From: Cryobacterium frigoriphilum | Lineage (GTDB): Bacteria > Actinomycetota > Actinomycetes > Actinomycetales > Microbacteriaceae | Direction of reading: 5' to 3' | Length of the DNA stretch: 64,000 bases | Assembly: GCF_004403305.1 (NCBI RefSeq) | Contig: NZ_SOHE01000029.1 | Coordinates: 35,257-99,256, forward strand | Shown here: positions 1-6,913 of the stretch, one piece after another | How the letters are laid out: the number at the start of each line of letters is the position of its first letter | Numbering within the stretch: the first letter of the stretch is position 1 | The notes under the pieces: model-generated | Database searches by the model: none | What the model was told of the DNA's origin: nothing | Seen by the model: the letters and a program-made list of their open reading frames with translations, nothing else | Program-made: the position numbers and the translations under genes

Positions 1-77
1 CTCCCCCGCCACCAATCAGCACGAACCAGGCGCCGAACGCGCTCTTATAGAGGTACGGAATGTTGCCTTCGGTGCTC
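1..77 (-). CDS. N-terminus of an unidentified protein (partial)
   Basis: The first 25 codons of a gene running off the left edge. It begins ATG at 77 with a CGGAG-type ribosome site just upstream and reads MSTEGNIPYLYKSAFGAWFV before a glycine-rich run. The hydrophobic AFGAWFVLIGGG stretch suggests a small membrane protein, but no family can be named from this much. It lies 29 bp downstream of the exporter gene on the same strand, so the two are probably co-transcribed. Confidence 0.5.
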
Positions 78-106
78 ATACGCTCCGGTCTGTCTCGAGA
101 TTCAGG

Positions 107-1063
107 TCACGACGACGACTTACCCGCCCACCGCGTACTTCCACCGTATCGACGGGGCCGGCCCGGGTCATCCGTCGCTTGGGGGAGATAGCCGACACCG
201 TCAACGGATGCTCGCGGTCGCGCGACGGCGGCGGCAATCGAGGCGAGCACGACGACGATGCCCAGCAGCTGCAGCCCGCTCAGAACCTCGCCGGCCAGCC
301 CCCAGCCCAACAGGATTGCCACGATTGGGCTGAGCAGCCCGAGAAACGCGGTCGTGCCGGCCGGCATCCGGGCCAGACCGCGAAACCACAGCACATACGC
401 GACGGCCGTGCCGAAGACCGACAGGTAGGCGTAGCCGGCCAGGTTCACCCCGGTCAGCGGCTCGGTCGGCAGCCCCTCGACCAGCAGCATCACCACGAGC
501 AGGGTCAGTCCCCCGGTCACGAGTTGCCAGGCCGTCGTCGTGAGCGGCGGAGCGGGCTGGCCCCATTTCTTGGCCAGCACGATTCCGGATGCCATCGCCA
601 GCGTTCCCCCGACGGCCGCGAGCAGGCCGAGCGGGTCGAGCCGCGCCTGGGCCTGCAGCACGATCAGGGCCACTCCGAGCACCCCGGTCGCGCCGGCAAC
701 GACGACCCGCGTAGTGAGCCGCTCGTGCAACACCCGGCTGGCCAGCAGCGCAATCACGAGCGGCTGGATTCCACCGACGATGGCGGCGACCCCGCCCGGC
801 AACCGGTACGCCGCAACAAACAGCAGGGCGAAGAAGGCGCCAATATTGAGCACACCGAGCACCCAGGACTTGCCCCACCAGGCGCCCTGCGGCAGGCGCC
901 GGCAGATCAGCAGCAGCAGCAACCCCGCCGGCAGCGCGCGCAGGGTGGCGGCGAGCAAGGGGCGATCCGGTGGCAGCAGCGCGGTTGTCGTGAGGTAGGT
1001 CGTGCCCCAGAGAGCGGGCGCGAGGGCGGTGATCGCGAGGACGAAAAATCGATTGCTAAGCAC
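107..1063 (-). CDS. EamA/DMT-family transporter
   Basis: A 318-aa integral membrane protein of the drug/metabolite transporter superfamily. It has about ten hydrophobic segments arranged as two EamA repeats (roughly residues 8-140 and 150-285). The first has the typical early ALWGTTYL segment, and the second has GTAVAYVLWFRGLARMPAG near its end. The family exports small metabolites or drugs; the substrate here is unknown. The start is GTG at 1063. A TATAAT box on the same strand lies only 7 nt upstream (1070-1075) with no Shine-Dalgarno sequence, so the mRNA is probably leaderless. The gene is divergent from a MarR regulator, and the operator-like palindrome between them overlaps its start, suggesting repression by that protein. 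The last ~30 residues are polar and dispensable-looking. Confidence 0.88.
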   Translation of the reverse strand: MLSNRFFVLAITALAPALWGTTYLTTTALLPPDRPLLAATLRALPAGLLLLLICRRLPQGAWWGKSWVLGVLNIGAFFALLFVAAYRLPGGVAAIVGGIQPLVIALLASRVLHERLTTRVVVAGATGVLGVALIVLQAQARLDPLGLLAAVGGTLAMASGIVLAKKWGQPAPPLTTTAWQLVTGGLTLLVVMLLVEGLPTEPLTGVNLAGYAYLSVFGTAVAYVLWFRGLARMPAGTTAFLGLLSPIVAILLGWGLAGEVLSGLQLLGIVVVLASIAAAVARPRASVDGVGYLPQATDDPGRPRRYGGSTRWAGKSSS

Positions 1064-1089
1064 TTAGTTATTATAGCTAAGGGCTTAGC
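1055..1089. promoter_or_regulatory. MarR-type operator/divergent promoter
   Basis: A 13-bp inverted repeat, GCTAAGCACTTAG (1055-1067) and CTAAGGGCTTAGC (1077-1089), matching at all but one pair across a 9-bp AT-rich centre. The centre holds a minus-strand TATAAT (1070-1075). It sits between the exporter start (1063) and the marR start (1109), where a MarR dimer would block both promoters. The sequence pairing is seen directly; binding is inferred. Confidence 0.7.
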
Positions 1090-1108
1090 AAGTTGCTAGG
1101 GTGAATTC

Positions 1109-1609
1109 ATGACCGACCACGTTGACCAGATTCTGGCGCAGTGGCACGCCGAGAAACCCGAGCTCGACGTGTCCCCGATGGCAGTGCTCGGCCGCCTCAG
1201 CCGTGCCGCCCTGGCCGTCGATTCACGCGTGGCCGCAACGTTTGCCCGCCACGACCTGGATGCCTCGACGTTCGACGTGCTGGCCACCCTCTTGCGCACC
1301 GGCGCACCGTACCGGCTGGCCCCGGCCGCACTCGCCCGCGACGCCATGATTTCCACGAGCGCCGTCGCGCAACGCCTGAACAAACTCGAAGGCCGCGGTC
1401 TCGTTTTCCGACAGACCAACCCCCACGACGGCCGCGGCACCGTCGTTTCGCTGACGGATGCCGGCCGCCAACTCGTCGAAGCCGCCCTGCCCGACCACGT
1501 GGCCACCGAACACGCGATCACCGCCGTGCTGAGCGCGGCCGAACAGGCCCAACTCGCCGCGCTGCTTCAGCGCCTGCACGACGCGGCGGCAGGTTCGTCC
1601 GCGGGTTAA
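1109..1609 (+). CDS. MarR-family transcriptional regulator
   Basis: A 166-aa MarR-type repressor. The winged helix-turn-helix lies around residues 55-125: LAPAALARDAMISTSAVAQR forms the recognition region, followed by LEGRGLVFRQTNPHDGRG, the characteristic wing with its DxRG sequence. The flanking helices form the dimer interface. It is divergent from the DMT exporter, and a palindrome lies between the two starts, so it probably represses the exporter and itself until a ligand binds. The start at 1109 follows a weak GTGA-type site. The downstream MORN-like gene begins 11 bp after its stop and may be co-transcribed. Confidence 0.88.
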   Translation: MTDHVDQILAQWHAEKPELDVSPMAVLGRLSRAALAVDSRVAATFARHDLDASTFDVLATLLRTGAPYRLAPAALARDAMISTSAVAQRLNKLEGRGLVFRQTNPHDGRGTVVSLTDAGRQLVEAALPDHVATEHAITAVLSAAEQAQLAALLQRLHDAAAGSSAG

Positions 1610-1619
1610 CATGGTGGGC

Positions 1620-1847
1620 ATGAGCGAGGCAGCGGAACATATCGAGTACCACCGTGCCGGCAGCGTACGCGCACGCGGCCCCCAGATCGACGGGGTTCAG
1701 GAGGGCTACTGGGAATGGTTTCGCCTCGACGGCAGCATCATGCGCTCGGGCAGCTTTACGCACGGCGAGCAGACCGGCGAATGGATCACCTACGGCAGCG
1801 ACGGCCTACCGCACAAGGTGACCCAGAAGAAGCCGAAGAAGCCCTAG
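1620..1847 (+). CDS. Small MORN-repeat-like protein
   Basis: A 75-aa protein with two MORN/YwqK-like strands: EGYWEWFRLDGSIMRSGSF and then GEQTGEWITYGSDG, followed by a basic KKPKKP tail. Such repeats form short beta hairpins in otherwise uncharacterised bacterial proteins, and no function can be assigned. The start at 1620 (MSEAAEH) is preferred to the ATG at 1611 because GGTGGG precedes it. The gene follows the marR gene by about 10 bp and overlaps the converging membrane-protein gene by 4 bp (shared CTAG). Confidence 0.6.
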   Translation: MSEAAEHIEYHRAGSVRARGPQIDGVQEGYWEWFRLDGSIMRSGSFTHGEQTGEWITYGSDGLPHKVTQKKPKKP

Positions 1848-2329
1848 TTCCGGGTTTCGGTCTGCGAGGGCTCCGGCGCTTGTGATGCCGCCTCCCGCGC
1901 CGCGGCTCGCGATTCGCTGCGCGCCCGCTGGTACCGCACGACGCAGACCACGGAGAGAGCGACTCCGACACTGGCGGCCGCCGCCCCTCCCACCCAGTGA
2001 TACCAGGTAGTGCCGAGCAGGGTGAGCAGAGCGACACCCAGGGTCAGTATCGAGATGACCCCGGCCAGCGAGAAATAGCGGTCTGCCTTGTCGGTGAAGG
2101 GGCGCAGCGGCTCTACCGGATCATCCGCGGGTCGAGCCATCATCACGATCAGGGCCGTCGCAATCGGCCCGAGCACCAACGATCCCAGAAACCAGGCCAA
2201 CCGGGAGCGGTTCTTCTGCTCTGCGAGCCCGGCATTGACCAGGGCCAGGGCGAACCAGCCCCAGCCGTTGAGGGTCCAATTGGTTGAGGAATCGGCGGTC
2301 TCCACGATGATCTGGCTAATGAACGACAT
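1844..2329 (-). CDS. Hypothetical four-helix membrane protein
   Basis: About 161 aa counted from MSFISQII, and not recognised as a named family. There are four predicted membrane segments: NGWGWFALALVNAGL, FLGSLVLGPIATALIVMM, a segment around SLAGVISILTLGVALLTL, and WVGGAAAASVGVALSVVCVV. Between the first two lies a charged EQKNRSRLAW linker, and the protein ends in an Ala/Glu-rich cytoplasmic tail. The internal ATG at 2329 is chosen over an upstream in-frame start at 2383, whose extra residues are proline/arginine-rich and unlike a protein N-terminus. It converges on the MORN-like gene. Confidence 0.6.
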   Translation of the reverse strand: MSFISQIIVETADSSTNWTLNGWGWFALALVNAGLAEQKNRSRLAWFLGSLVLGPIATALIVMMARPADDPVEPLRPFTDKADRYFSLAGVISILTLGVALLTLLGTTWYHWVGGAAAASVGVALSVVCVVRYQRARSESRAAAREAASQAPEPSQTETRN

Positions 2330-2410
2330 CCCCCATCGTGGCAGCCTCGCGGCAGGGTCGGGGGCGGTCTGTGCCACCCTCATCGTCGCTGCCCCGACGA
2401 CGGATGCCGC

Positions 2411-2470
2411 GGCGCAGGTTAGATTCGCGGGCGCAGTTTCTATACTGCGCCCGCGAATCTAACCTGCGCC
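2411..2470. repeat. Palindromic repeat copy 1 (27-bp perfect arms)
   Basis: A perfect 27-bp inverted repeat (2411-2437 and 2444-2470) around a 6-bp loop TTCTAT. The arms read GGCGCAGGTTAGATTCGCGG then GCGCAGT. The right arm encodes the last codons of the AbiEi-like gene, and its TAG stop lies in the loop. Two more close copies occur at 3582-3647 and 20540-20599. Confidence 0.9.
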
Positions 2471-3468
2471 CGGCGGCCCGACTCCGCCCGCGGCATCCCG
2501 TTCTCGGTGAGAAAGGTGAGGAATCGCTGCGGTGAGTAGGCCACATCCCAGCCCCAGCGCGAGAAACTGGTGACGTGCGGACGCAAGAGGTCTTCCCGCC
2601 ATTTCTCCCGGGTCACGACGTCGCCTGGGTCCCGATCGCCGAGCACTGCCCCGCGGGAGTATTTGAGGTTTCCGTCAAACTCGCCAATCTTCCGGATTCC
2701 GCGCCAGAAGAAGTCCACCCAGAACGACTGCCCGTCTACCTGGAAGCGCACTTGCAGCTCCGGAACCTCAAAGCCCAGCTCGAAGATGCGCACCCTACTG
2801 AGGGTCTCCCCCGGGTTCGCCGAGAGCCCGCTGGAAAAAGTGATGGATTTCTCGGCCTGCCCGGCACCGACCCGCGGTCTGACTGCGGCCAGCTCGGCGA
2901 AGAGGGCGTCCTGTGCCAGGGCGGGCGCCGGGGTCATCCCGCGTTTCCGGGCCAGGGCGACGCGCTGATTCTCCTCACGCAACACATGGTCAATCATCGT
3001 CACACCCACGAGCAGAGTCGAACTCGCCGCCACGTCGACGAGCGTTCGGGCCAGGCTCGTCACCGTGAGGCCTCCGATGACCACGGTGTCGGGCTCGGGC
3101 ACTCCGCGGTGACTCGTGGTCAGACGTGCGGTGCTGCCGCCCGTGGCATCCGTCGCAATGGTGTGCACGGCCGGGGGCCAGCCGCCGATGATCGGCAGGC
3201 CATGCATGCTTGCGGCCGAGTGGTGCGACAACACGAGCGGATGCTCCGCCGCGGCCGCAGTCGCCCGCACGAGAAGGCGGTAACGCCCATCGACACCGCC
3301 CTCCCGCCACAGCGCACCGAGGCAATAGATGCCACGGCGCACGCGCACGAGTTCACCTCGCGATGCAAGATCACGCACTGCGCGCAGCGGCAGTCCCGCC
3401 GCGCGCAGTGCAGAGAATGTGACGAGCCCGTCGTACCGGGCCGAAACCGTGTCGAGGATGTCGCGCAT
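2440..3468 (-). CDS. AbiEi-like winged-helix protein with predicted PD-(D/E)xK domain (paralogue 1)
   Basis: A 342-aa protein beginning MRDILDTVSARYDGLVTF. Residues 1-55 resemble the AbiEi_4 antitoxin-type winged helix (LASRGELVRVRRGIYCLG). The middle carries SHHSAASMHGLPIIGGWPP and TSLARTLVDVA, as in AbiEi-family proteins. The C-terminal third looks like a VSR/DUF559-type nuclease fold, with candidate catalytic residues E221, D252, E263, D265 and K269 in VDFFWRGIRKIGEFDGNLKY. A paralogue at 62536 has all five at the same positions. No AbiEii toxin gene adjoins it. The C-terminal tail AQVRFAGAV is encoded by the palindromic repeat at 2411-2470, so the repeat appears to have replaced the original 3' end. 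Function is unknown: DNA-binding regulator, repeat-acting nuclease or defence protein are all possible. Confidence 0.7.
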   Translation of the reverse strand: MRDILDTVSARYDGLVTFSALRAAGLPLRAVRDLASRGELVRVRRGIYCLGALWREGGVDGRYRLLVRATAAAAEHPLVLSHHSAASMHGLPIIGGWPPAVHTIATDATGGSTARLTTSHRGVPEPDTVVIGGLTVTSLARTLVDVAASSTLLVGVTMIDHVLREENQRVALARKRGMTPAPALAQDALFAELAAVRPRVGAGQAEKSITFSSGLSANPGETLSRVRIFELGFEVPELQVRFQVDGQSFWVDFFWRGIRKIGEFDGNLKYSRGAVLGDRDPGDVVTREKWREDLLRPHVTSFSRWGWDVAYSPQRFLTFLTENGMPRAESGRRAQVRFAGAV

Positions 3469-3581
3469 ACCCCACCCTCCCCCGGCCAGCACGGGCGGTG
3501 GGGATGTTTTCGCCGAATTGTGGAGTCACCGGGGCCGGGGCGTGCTGTGGAGGGACCGTCCGCGCAGCCGGCAATAGCGGC

Positions 3582-3647
3582 CCGGGCGCAGGTTCGATTC
3601 GCGGGCGCAGTTTCCATACTGCGCCCGCGAATCCAACCTGCGCCCGG
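3582..3647. repeat. Palindromic repeat copy 2
   Basis: An inverted repeat with 30-bp arms (3582-3611, 3618-3647), one mismatch, and a loop TTCCAT. The arm shares GGCGCAGGTT, GATTCGCGGGCGCAGT with copy 1. It lies upstream of the AbiEi-like gene (start 3468) and just upstream of the duplicated-domain gene (start 3678), so copies 1 and 2 bracket the AbiEi-like gene. Confidence 0.9.
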
Positions 3648-3677
3648 CCGACGGATGCCCCGCACTAGGGTCGAGGC

Positions 3678-4532
3678 ATGGAACTTGACGCGTATCCCAC
3701 CCGGGTGATCCTGATGGAGGAGTACACGGTGACGCTGCCGCTGTGGGACCGCTCCCCCTCCCCCGATATGTGGTTCGGACCGTTCAGCCCCGGAGCGCTC
3801 GGCCTGCCACCCGAACTTGAAGAACGGCTCATCGCGTGGAACCAGCGCTACGAATACCTGATGGGCACGGATTTTAAGTGGCCTTCCGAGCAGGAACACC
3901 TCGACTTCGTCGTCGACGGGCATCTGCTGGCCGCGGCCCTGCAGCGCGCCTTCGGCTCGCGGGTACTGGTGCTGTACCGGGAGGATGACTCCGAGCTGTC
4001 CCGAATTCCGCAGCCGACGCCCGCCACCCCGCCGACCGGGTCTGTGCACATCATGGCCCGGCAGAATGGCGTGCTGAAGCCGATCACGATGCCCGCGCAC
4101 CCGAGGGGTTCGGTCGTGCAGCAGATTCTGCAGATGTCCGATGCCGAGATCGAAGCAGCCGGTGCCCGCATCGACGTCGCGGCCCTCACCTGGCAGCCCG
4201 AGCGGATGCCCACTCGCATCCTGTTGCGCTCCGACTCGGCCGAATCCCCGCTAGCCGACCGCTCGCCCCTCTTCGCCCTGAGCGACGACCGAATCGAACC
4301 CGCAACGCTCGGGCTGTCGGCGACACTCACGGCACGGCTGCAGCAGTGGGATGCCCGCGGCCCCGAGCCGCGGGTCGAGCAACTCGTCGCGGGCCACGAA
4401 CTCGCCGCCGCCGTGCAGCGCGAGATCGGCCCGCAAGTAAGTGTGCTCTTTCCCGAAGCGGATGCCGCCCGCTCCCGCCCCGCGCCCGAGCTGGTGGCGA
4501 TACTGGACCGCATGAACCCACTGAACCGCTGA
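3678..4532 (+). CDS. Unrecognised protein with an internal duplication
   Basis: 284 aa, not assigned to a family. It consists of two related halves. The N-terminal half carries LPLWDRSP, FGPFSPGALGLPPELEERL and VVDGHLLAAALQRAFGSRVL. The C-terminal half carries SPLADRSP, IEPATLGLSATLTARL and LVAGHELAAAVQREIGPQVS, and both end in a VLYRE/VLFPE strand. No signal peptide or membrane segment is visible, so it is probably cytosolic. The repeated GH-LAAA-QR-G motif suggests an ancient tandem duplication of a ~95-residue alpha/beta unit. The start at 3678 has no strong ribosome site; the internal ATG at 3714 (MEEYTVTLPL) is an alternative. The stop codon lies inside a tandem octamer repeat. Confidence 0.6.
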   Translation: MELDAYPTRVILMEEYTVTLPLWDRSPSPDMWFGPFSPGALGLPPELEERLIAWNQRYEYLMGTDFKWPSEQEHLDFVVDGHLLAAALQRAFGSRVLVLYREDDSELSRIPQPTPATPPTGSVHIMARQNGVLKPITMPAHPRGSVVQQILQMSDAEIEAAGARIDVAALTWQPERMPTRILLRSDSAESPLADRSPLFALSDDRIEPATLGLSATLTARLQQWDARGPEPRVEQLVAGHELAAAVQREIGPQVSVLFPEADAARSRPAPELVAILDRMNPLNR

Positions 4533-4567
4533 CCCGCTGACCCGCTGACCCGCTGACCCGCTGACCC
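4528..4567. repeat. Tandem octamer repeat, five copies
   Basis: Five perfect head-to-tail copies of GCTGACCC. The first contains the TGA stop of the upstream gene. It is a simple slippage-prone repeat, and copy number is likely to vary between strains. Confidence 0.9.
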
Positions 4568-4581
4568 GCCCAACTCTCCAC

Positions 4582-4641
4582 CCCGGGCGCAGGCTGGTCA
4601 CGCCGGCATGTTTCGGTGGGCTCAACAACCGAAAGCCGGCG
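4582..4641. repeat. Half palindromic element plus hairpin
   Basis: A CCCGGGCGCAGG half-site like the arm ends of the palindromic repeat family is followed by an imperfect inverted repeat: CGCCGGC (4601-4607) and TTTCGGT (4611-4617) pair with ACCGAAAGCCGGCG (4628-4641). It is probably a decayed or variant family member between converging genes, and could also act as a terminator. Confidence 0.6.
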
Positions 4642-4701
4642 TCAATTTAGCTGCGTCGAGCCATCCGCTCGCCTCGCCGGGTCAGTCCGCCGCACGCCGG
4701 C

Positions 4702-5199
4702 TCAGGACTCCCAGCGCACCTCGCCGTGGACGACCGCAGCGGTGGCATGCAGTCCCAGCGTGCGGGCGACCGCGGCGGAGGCCTCGTGCTGTGGATGAAT
4801 GTTGGCGGCGAACCGGCTCACACCGTGGTCGCGCAGCCACGCGACCATGGCAGCAGCGGCTTCCGTCGCGTGGCCTCGGCCCTGATGGTGCGGGCTGATC
4901 ACCCAGGCCAGGTCCGCGGCCAGCTGGGACCGATCGATCAGGGTCGCCTGCACGAACCCGATCGGAGCCGCGGTCTCCGTGAGGGTGATGATCCAGTTGA
5001 GCCACCCGGTGCATCCGTCGGCGGAGTGTCCGACCACCTGGGCGCGGTACCGCATCGACAGGGTCAGCGCAGTCGGGGGCTCGCCGCCCATGAATCGATA
5101 GATGCTGGGATCGGCGAGCACGCCGACCATCCGCGCAGCGTGCCAGACGGTAAGCGGCTTCAGGCGCAGTCGCTCAGACTCGATCGGTTCAGCCGCCAT
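4702..5199 (-). CDS. GNAT-family N-acetyltransferase (RimJ/RimL-like)
   Basis: About 165 aa from MAAEPIESERLRLKPLTVWH, a typical opening for the RimJ/RimL acetyltransferase subfamily. The acetyl-CoA-binding motif A is visible as DLAWVISPHHQGRGHATEAA (the Q-x-x-G-x-G/A element is QGRGHA). A C-terminal HPQHEASAAVARTLGLHA helix corresponds to the usual N-x-x-S-x-x-x-x-x-K/L-G-F segment. The family transfers acetyl groups to amines, and the substrate here is unknown. The third ATG (5199) is taken as the start; two ATGs three codons upstream are alternatives. The gene stands alone between repeat-rich intergenic regions. Confidence 0.85.
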   Translation of the reverse strand: MAAEPIESERLRLKPLTVWHAARMVGVLADPSIYRFMGGEPPTALTLSMRYRAQVVGHSADGCTGWLNWIITLTETAAPIGFVQATLIDRSQLAADLAWVISPHHQGRGHATEAAAAMVAWLRDHGVSRFAANIHPQHEASAAVARTLGLHATAAVVHGEVRWES

Positions 5200-5232
5200 C
5201 CACATCACGTCTTGATCTTCGCAGGCCGACGC

Positions 5233-5313
5233 GGCGAAAACAGGATAGACCGACGAAACCAGTCATTGCGTGCTGCATTCGACGACGGATGCGCAATCCG
5301 TCCTGTTTTCGCC
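5233..5313. repeat. Nested inverted repeat
   Basis: GGCGAAAACAGGA (5233-5245) pairs perfectly with TCCTGTTTTCGCC (5301-5313). The ~55-bp interior contains smaller inverted pairs (ATTGC with GCAAT, GCAT with ATGC around a GACGACGG core). It fills the space between the GNAT start and the CoA-transferase stop and is unrelated in sequence to the GGCGCAGGTT family. It may terminate the CoA-transferase operon. Confidence 0.75.
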
Positions 5314-5322
5314 ACGCCCACC

Positions 5323-5979
5323 TCAGGCCGCTGTCTGCACCAGACCCGGCGCGAGGGTGAAGTCGGGCTCGGTGCACCCGCGGATGGTCTCGACGGTGAC
5401 CCCGGGGGCCAGCCGGCAGAGCACGAGCCCGGCGTCGGTCACGTCGAAGACGGCGAGGTCGCTCACGATGCGGTCGACGACCTTCACACCGGTCAGCGGC
5501 AGGCTGCACTCGGTGACAATCTTCGCGGAGCCGTCGCGGGCGACGTGCTCGGTCAACACGATCACCCGCGGGGTGCCGGCGACGAGGTCCATGGCGCCGC
5601 CCATGCCCTTGACCATCTTGCCGGGGATCGTCCAGTTCGCGAGGTCACCGGCGCCGGAGACCTGCATGGCCCCGAGAATCGCGACCTTGACGTGACCGCC
5701 ACGGATCATGCCGAACGAGGTGGCGGAGTCGAAGATCGAGCCGCCGGGCAACACTGTCACGGTCTGCTTGCCGGCATTAATCAGGTCGGCGTCTTCCTCG
5801 CCGTCAAAGGGGAACGGCCCCATGCCGAGCAGACCGTTCTCGCTCTGCAGGGTCACCCGAATACCCTCGGGCAGATTATTGGCGACGAGCGTCGGGATAC
5901 CGATGCCCAGGTTCACATAGTCGCCGTCGGTCAGTTCAGCGGCCGCGATGGCCGCCATTTCGTCACGGGTCCAAGCCAT
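5323..5979 (-). CDS. scoB: 3-oxoacid CoA-transferase subunit B
   Basis: A 218-aa beta subunit of a class I CoA-transferase (ScoB/PcaJ/AtoA type). Diagnostic features are the early [20 protein letters not shown] segment and [12 protein letters not shown], whose glutamate forms the covalent CoA thioester in this family, followed by [20 protein letters not shown] and [20 protein letters not shown]. It acts with subunit A, 32 bp upstream, to move CoA between succinyl-CoA and a 3-oxoacid. Acetoacetate or 3-oxoadipate are both possible, and the IclR regulator next door would fit either. It starts with ATG at 5979 after an AAGGAG site. Confidence 0.9.
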   Translation of the reverse strand: MAWTRDEMAAIAAAELTDGDYVNLGIGIPTLVANNLPEGIRVTLQSENGLLGMGPFPFDGEEDADLINAGKQTVTVLPGGSIFDSATSFGMIRGGHVKVAILGAMQVSGAGDLANWTIPGKMVKGMGGAMDLVAGTPRVIVLTEHVARDGSAKIVTECSLPLTGVKVVDRIVSDLAVFDVTDAGLVLCRLAPGVTVETIRGCTEPDFTLAPGLVQTAA

Positions 5980-6011
5980 GGTGCTGCTCCTTTGTATGCG
6001 TAAGAAAAGTG

Positions 6012-6728
6012 TCAGACGAGGGCGGCGGTCGGCCGCGGCCGCACGGTGCGCTGTTCGATGTGCTTGACCGGGTTGTCGACCAGAATCAGGCGCTGTACGA
6101 AGACGCCGGGAGTGATGACGTGATTCGGGTCGATCTCGCCCGGCTGCACGAGATGTTCGGCCTCGGCGATCGTGACCCGGCCCGACGTCGCCACGAGCGG
6201 ATTGAAGTTGCGGGCGGTGTTGCGGTACACGAGGTTTCCCTCGGTGTCGGCAAGGTAGGCGTGCACGAGCGCGACGTCGGCGACGATTCCGCGCTCCTGC
6301 ACGTAGGTCTCGCCGTCGAAGTCGGCGTGCGGCTTTCCCTCGGCGATCAGGGTGCCCACTCCCGTCTTCGTATAGAAGGCGGGAATTCCGGCGCCGCCGG
6401 CCCGCAGGCGTTCGGCGAGCGTGCCCTGGGGGCTGAACTCCACCTCAAGGGCTCCGGCCAGAAACTGTTCGGCGAAGAGTTTGTTCTCACCGACGTAGGA
6501 GGCGATGACCTTGCGCACCTGGCCGGCCTCGAGCAAGACCCCGAGCCCCTTGCCGTCGACGCCCATGTTATTGCTGACCACCGTGAGATTCTGTACCCCG
6601 GAGTCACGCACGGCATTGATGAGTTCGGTCGGAATTCCGCAGAGACCGAATCCGCCAACGGCGAGCACCATCCCGTCTCGCAGTACGCCCTGCAGCGCAT
6701 CGGCCGCGTGGGCCTGAACTTTGGACAC
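6012..6728 (-). CDS. scoA: 3-oxoacid CoA-transferase subunit A
   Basis: A 238-aa alpha subunit of the CoA-transferase. It has the glycine-rich [20 protein letters not shown] motif near residue 30 and the [21 protein letters not shown] segment typical of ScoA/PcaI. It also contains the subunit's [25 protein letters not shown] region (residues ~95-120). First gene of a two-gene operon with the beta subunit. A promoter with a repressor-like palindrome lies upstream (6804-6864), and a divergent IclR regulator follows, so induction by the pathway substrate is likely. Confidence 0.9.
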   Translation of the reverse strand: MSKVQAHAADALQGVLRDGMVLAVGGFGLCGIPTELINAVRDSGVQNLTVVSNNMGVDGKGLGVLLEAGQVRKVIASYVGENKLFAEQFLAGALEVEFSPQGTLAERLRAGGAGIPAFYTKTGVGTLIAEGKPHADFDGETYVQERGIVADVALVHAYLADTEGNLVYRNTARNFNPLVATSGRVTIAEAEHLVQPGEIDPNHVITPGVFVQRLILVDNPVKHIEQRTVRPRPTAALV

Positions 6729-6803
6729 TGGATCTCCTCATTGAGTCGTAAGTCGTGAGTCGTGCGTCGTCAGAAAGCGGATGCCGCCGACTGTCCGACG
6801 CGC

Positions 6804-6864
6804 GTCCACACTGTGGACTGTTGTTTCGTTCTCCAGCCTATTCCCGCCAAACTTTTCCTGTCAA
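6804..6864 (-). promoter_or_regulatory. scoA promoter with IclR-type operator
   Basis: On the minus strand TTGACA (6859-6864) and TAGGCT (6835-6840) are separated by 18 bp. About 10 bp past the expected start site lies a perfect 15-bp palindrome, GTCCACACTGTGGAC (6804-6818). A second GTCCACA half-site (6890-6896) sits just upstream of the iclR gene. Placement downstream of the start point fits repression by the divergent IclR protein. Confidence 0.7.
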
Positions 6865-6913
6865 GACCCGACTTTCTGGGTATAGACTTGTCCACAATAT
6901 AGACAGGAGTCAG

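Noticed and set aside
2440..3468. Type IV AbiE toxin-antitoxin pair
   Set aside because: Only the AbiEi-like winged helix is present. No AbiEii nucleotidyltransferase gene adjoins either paralogue, and the C-terminus is nuclease-like.
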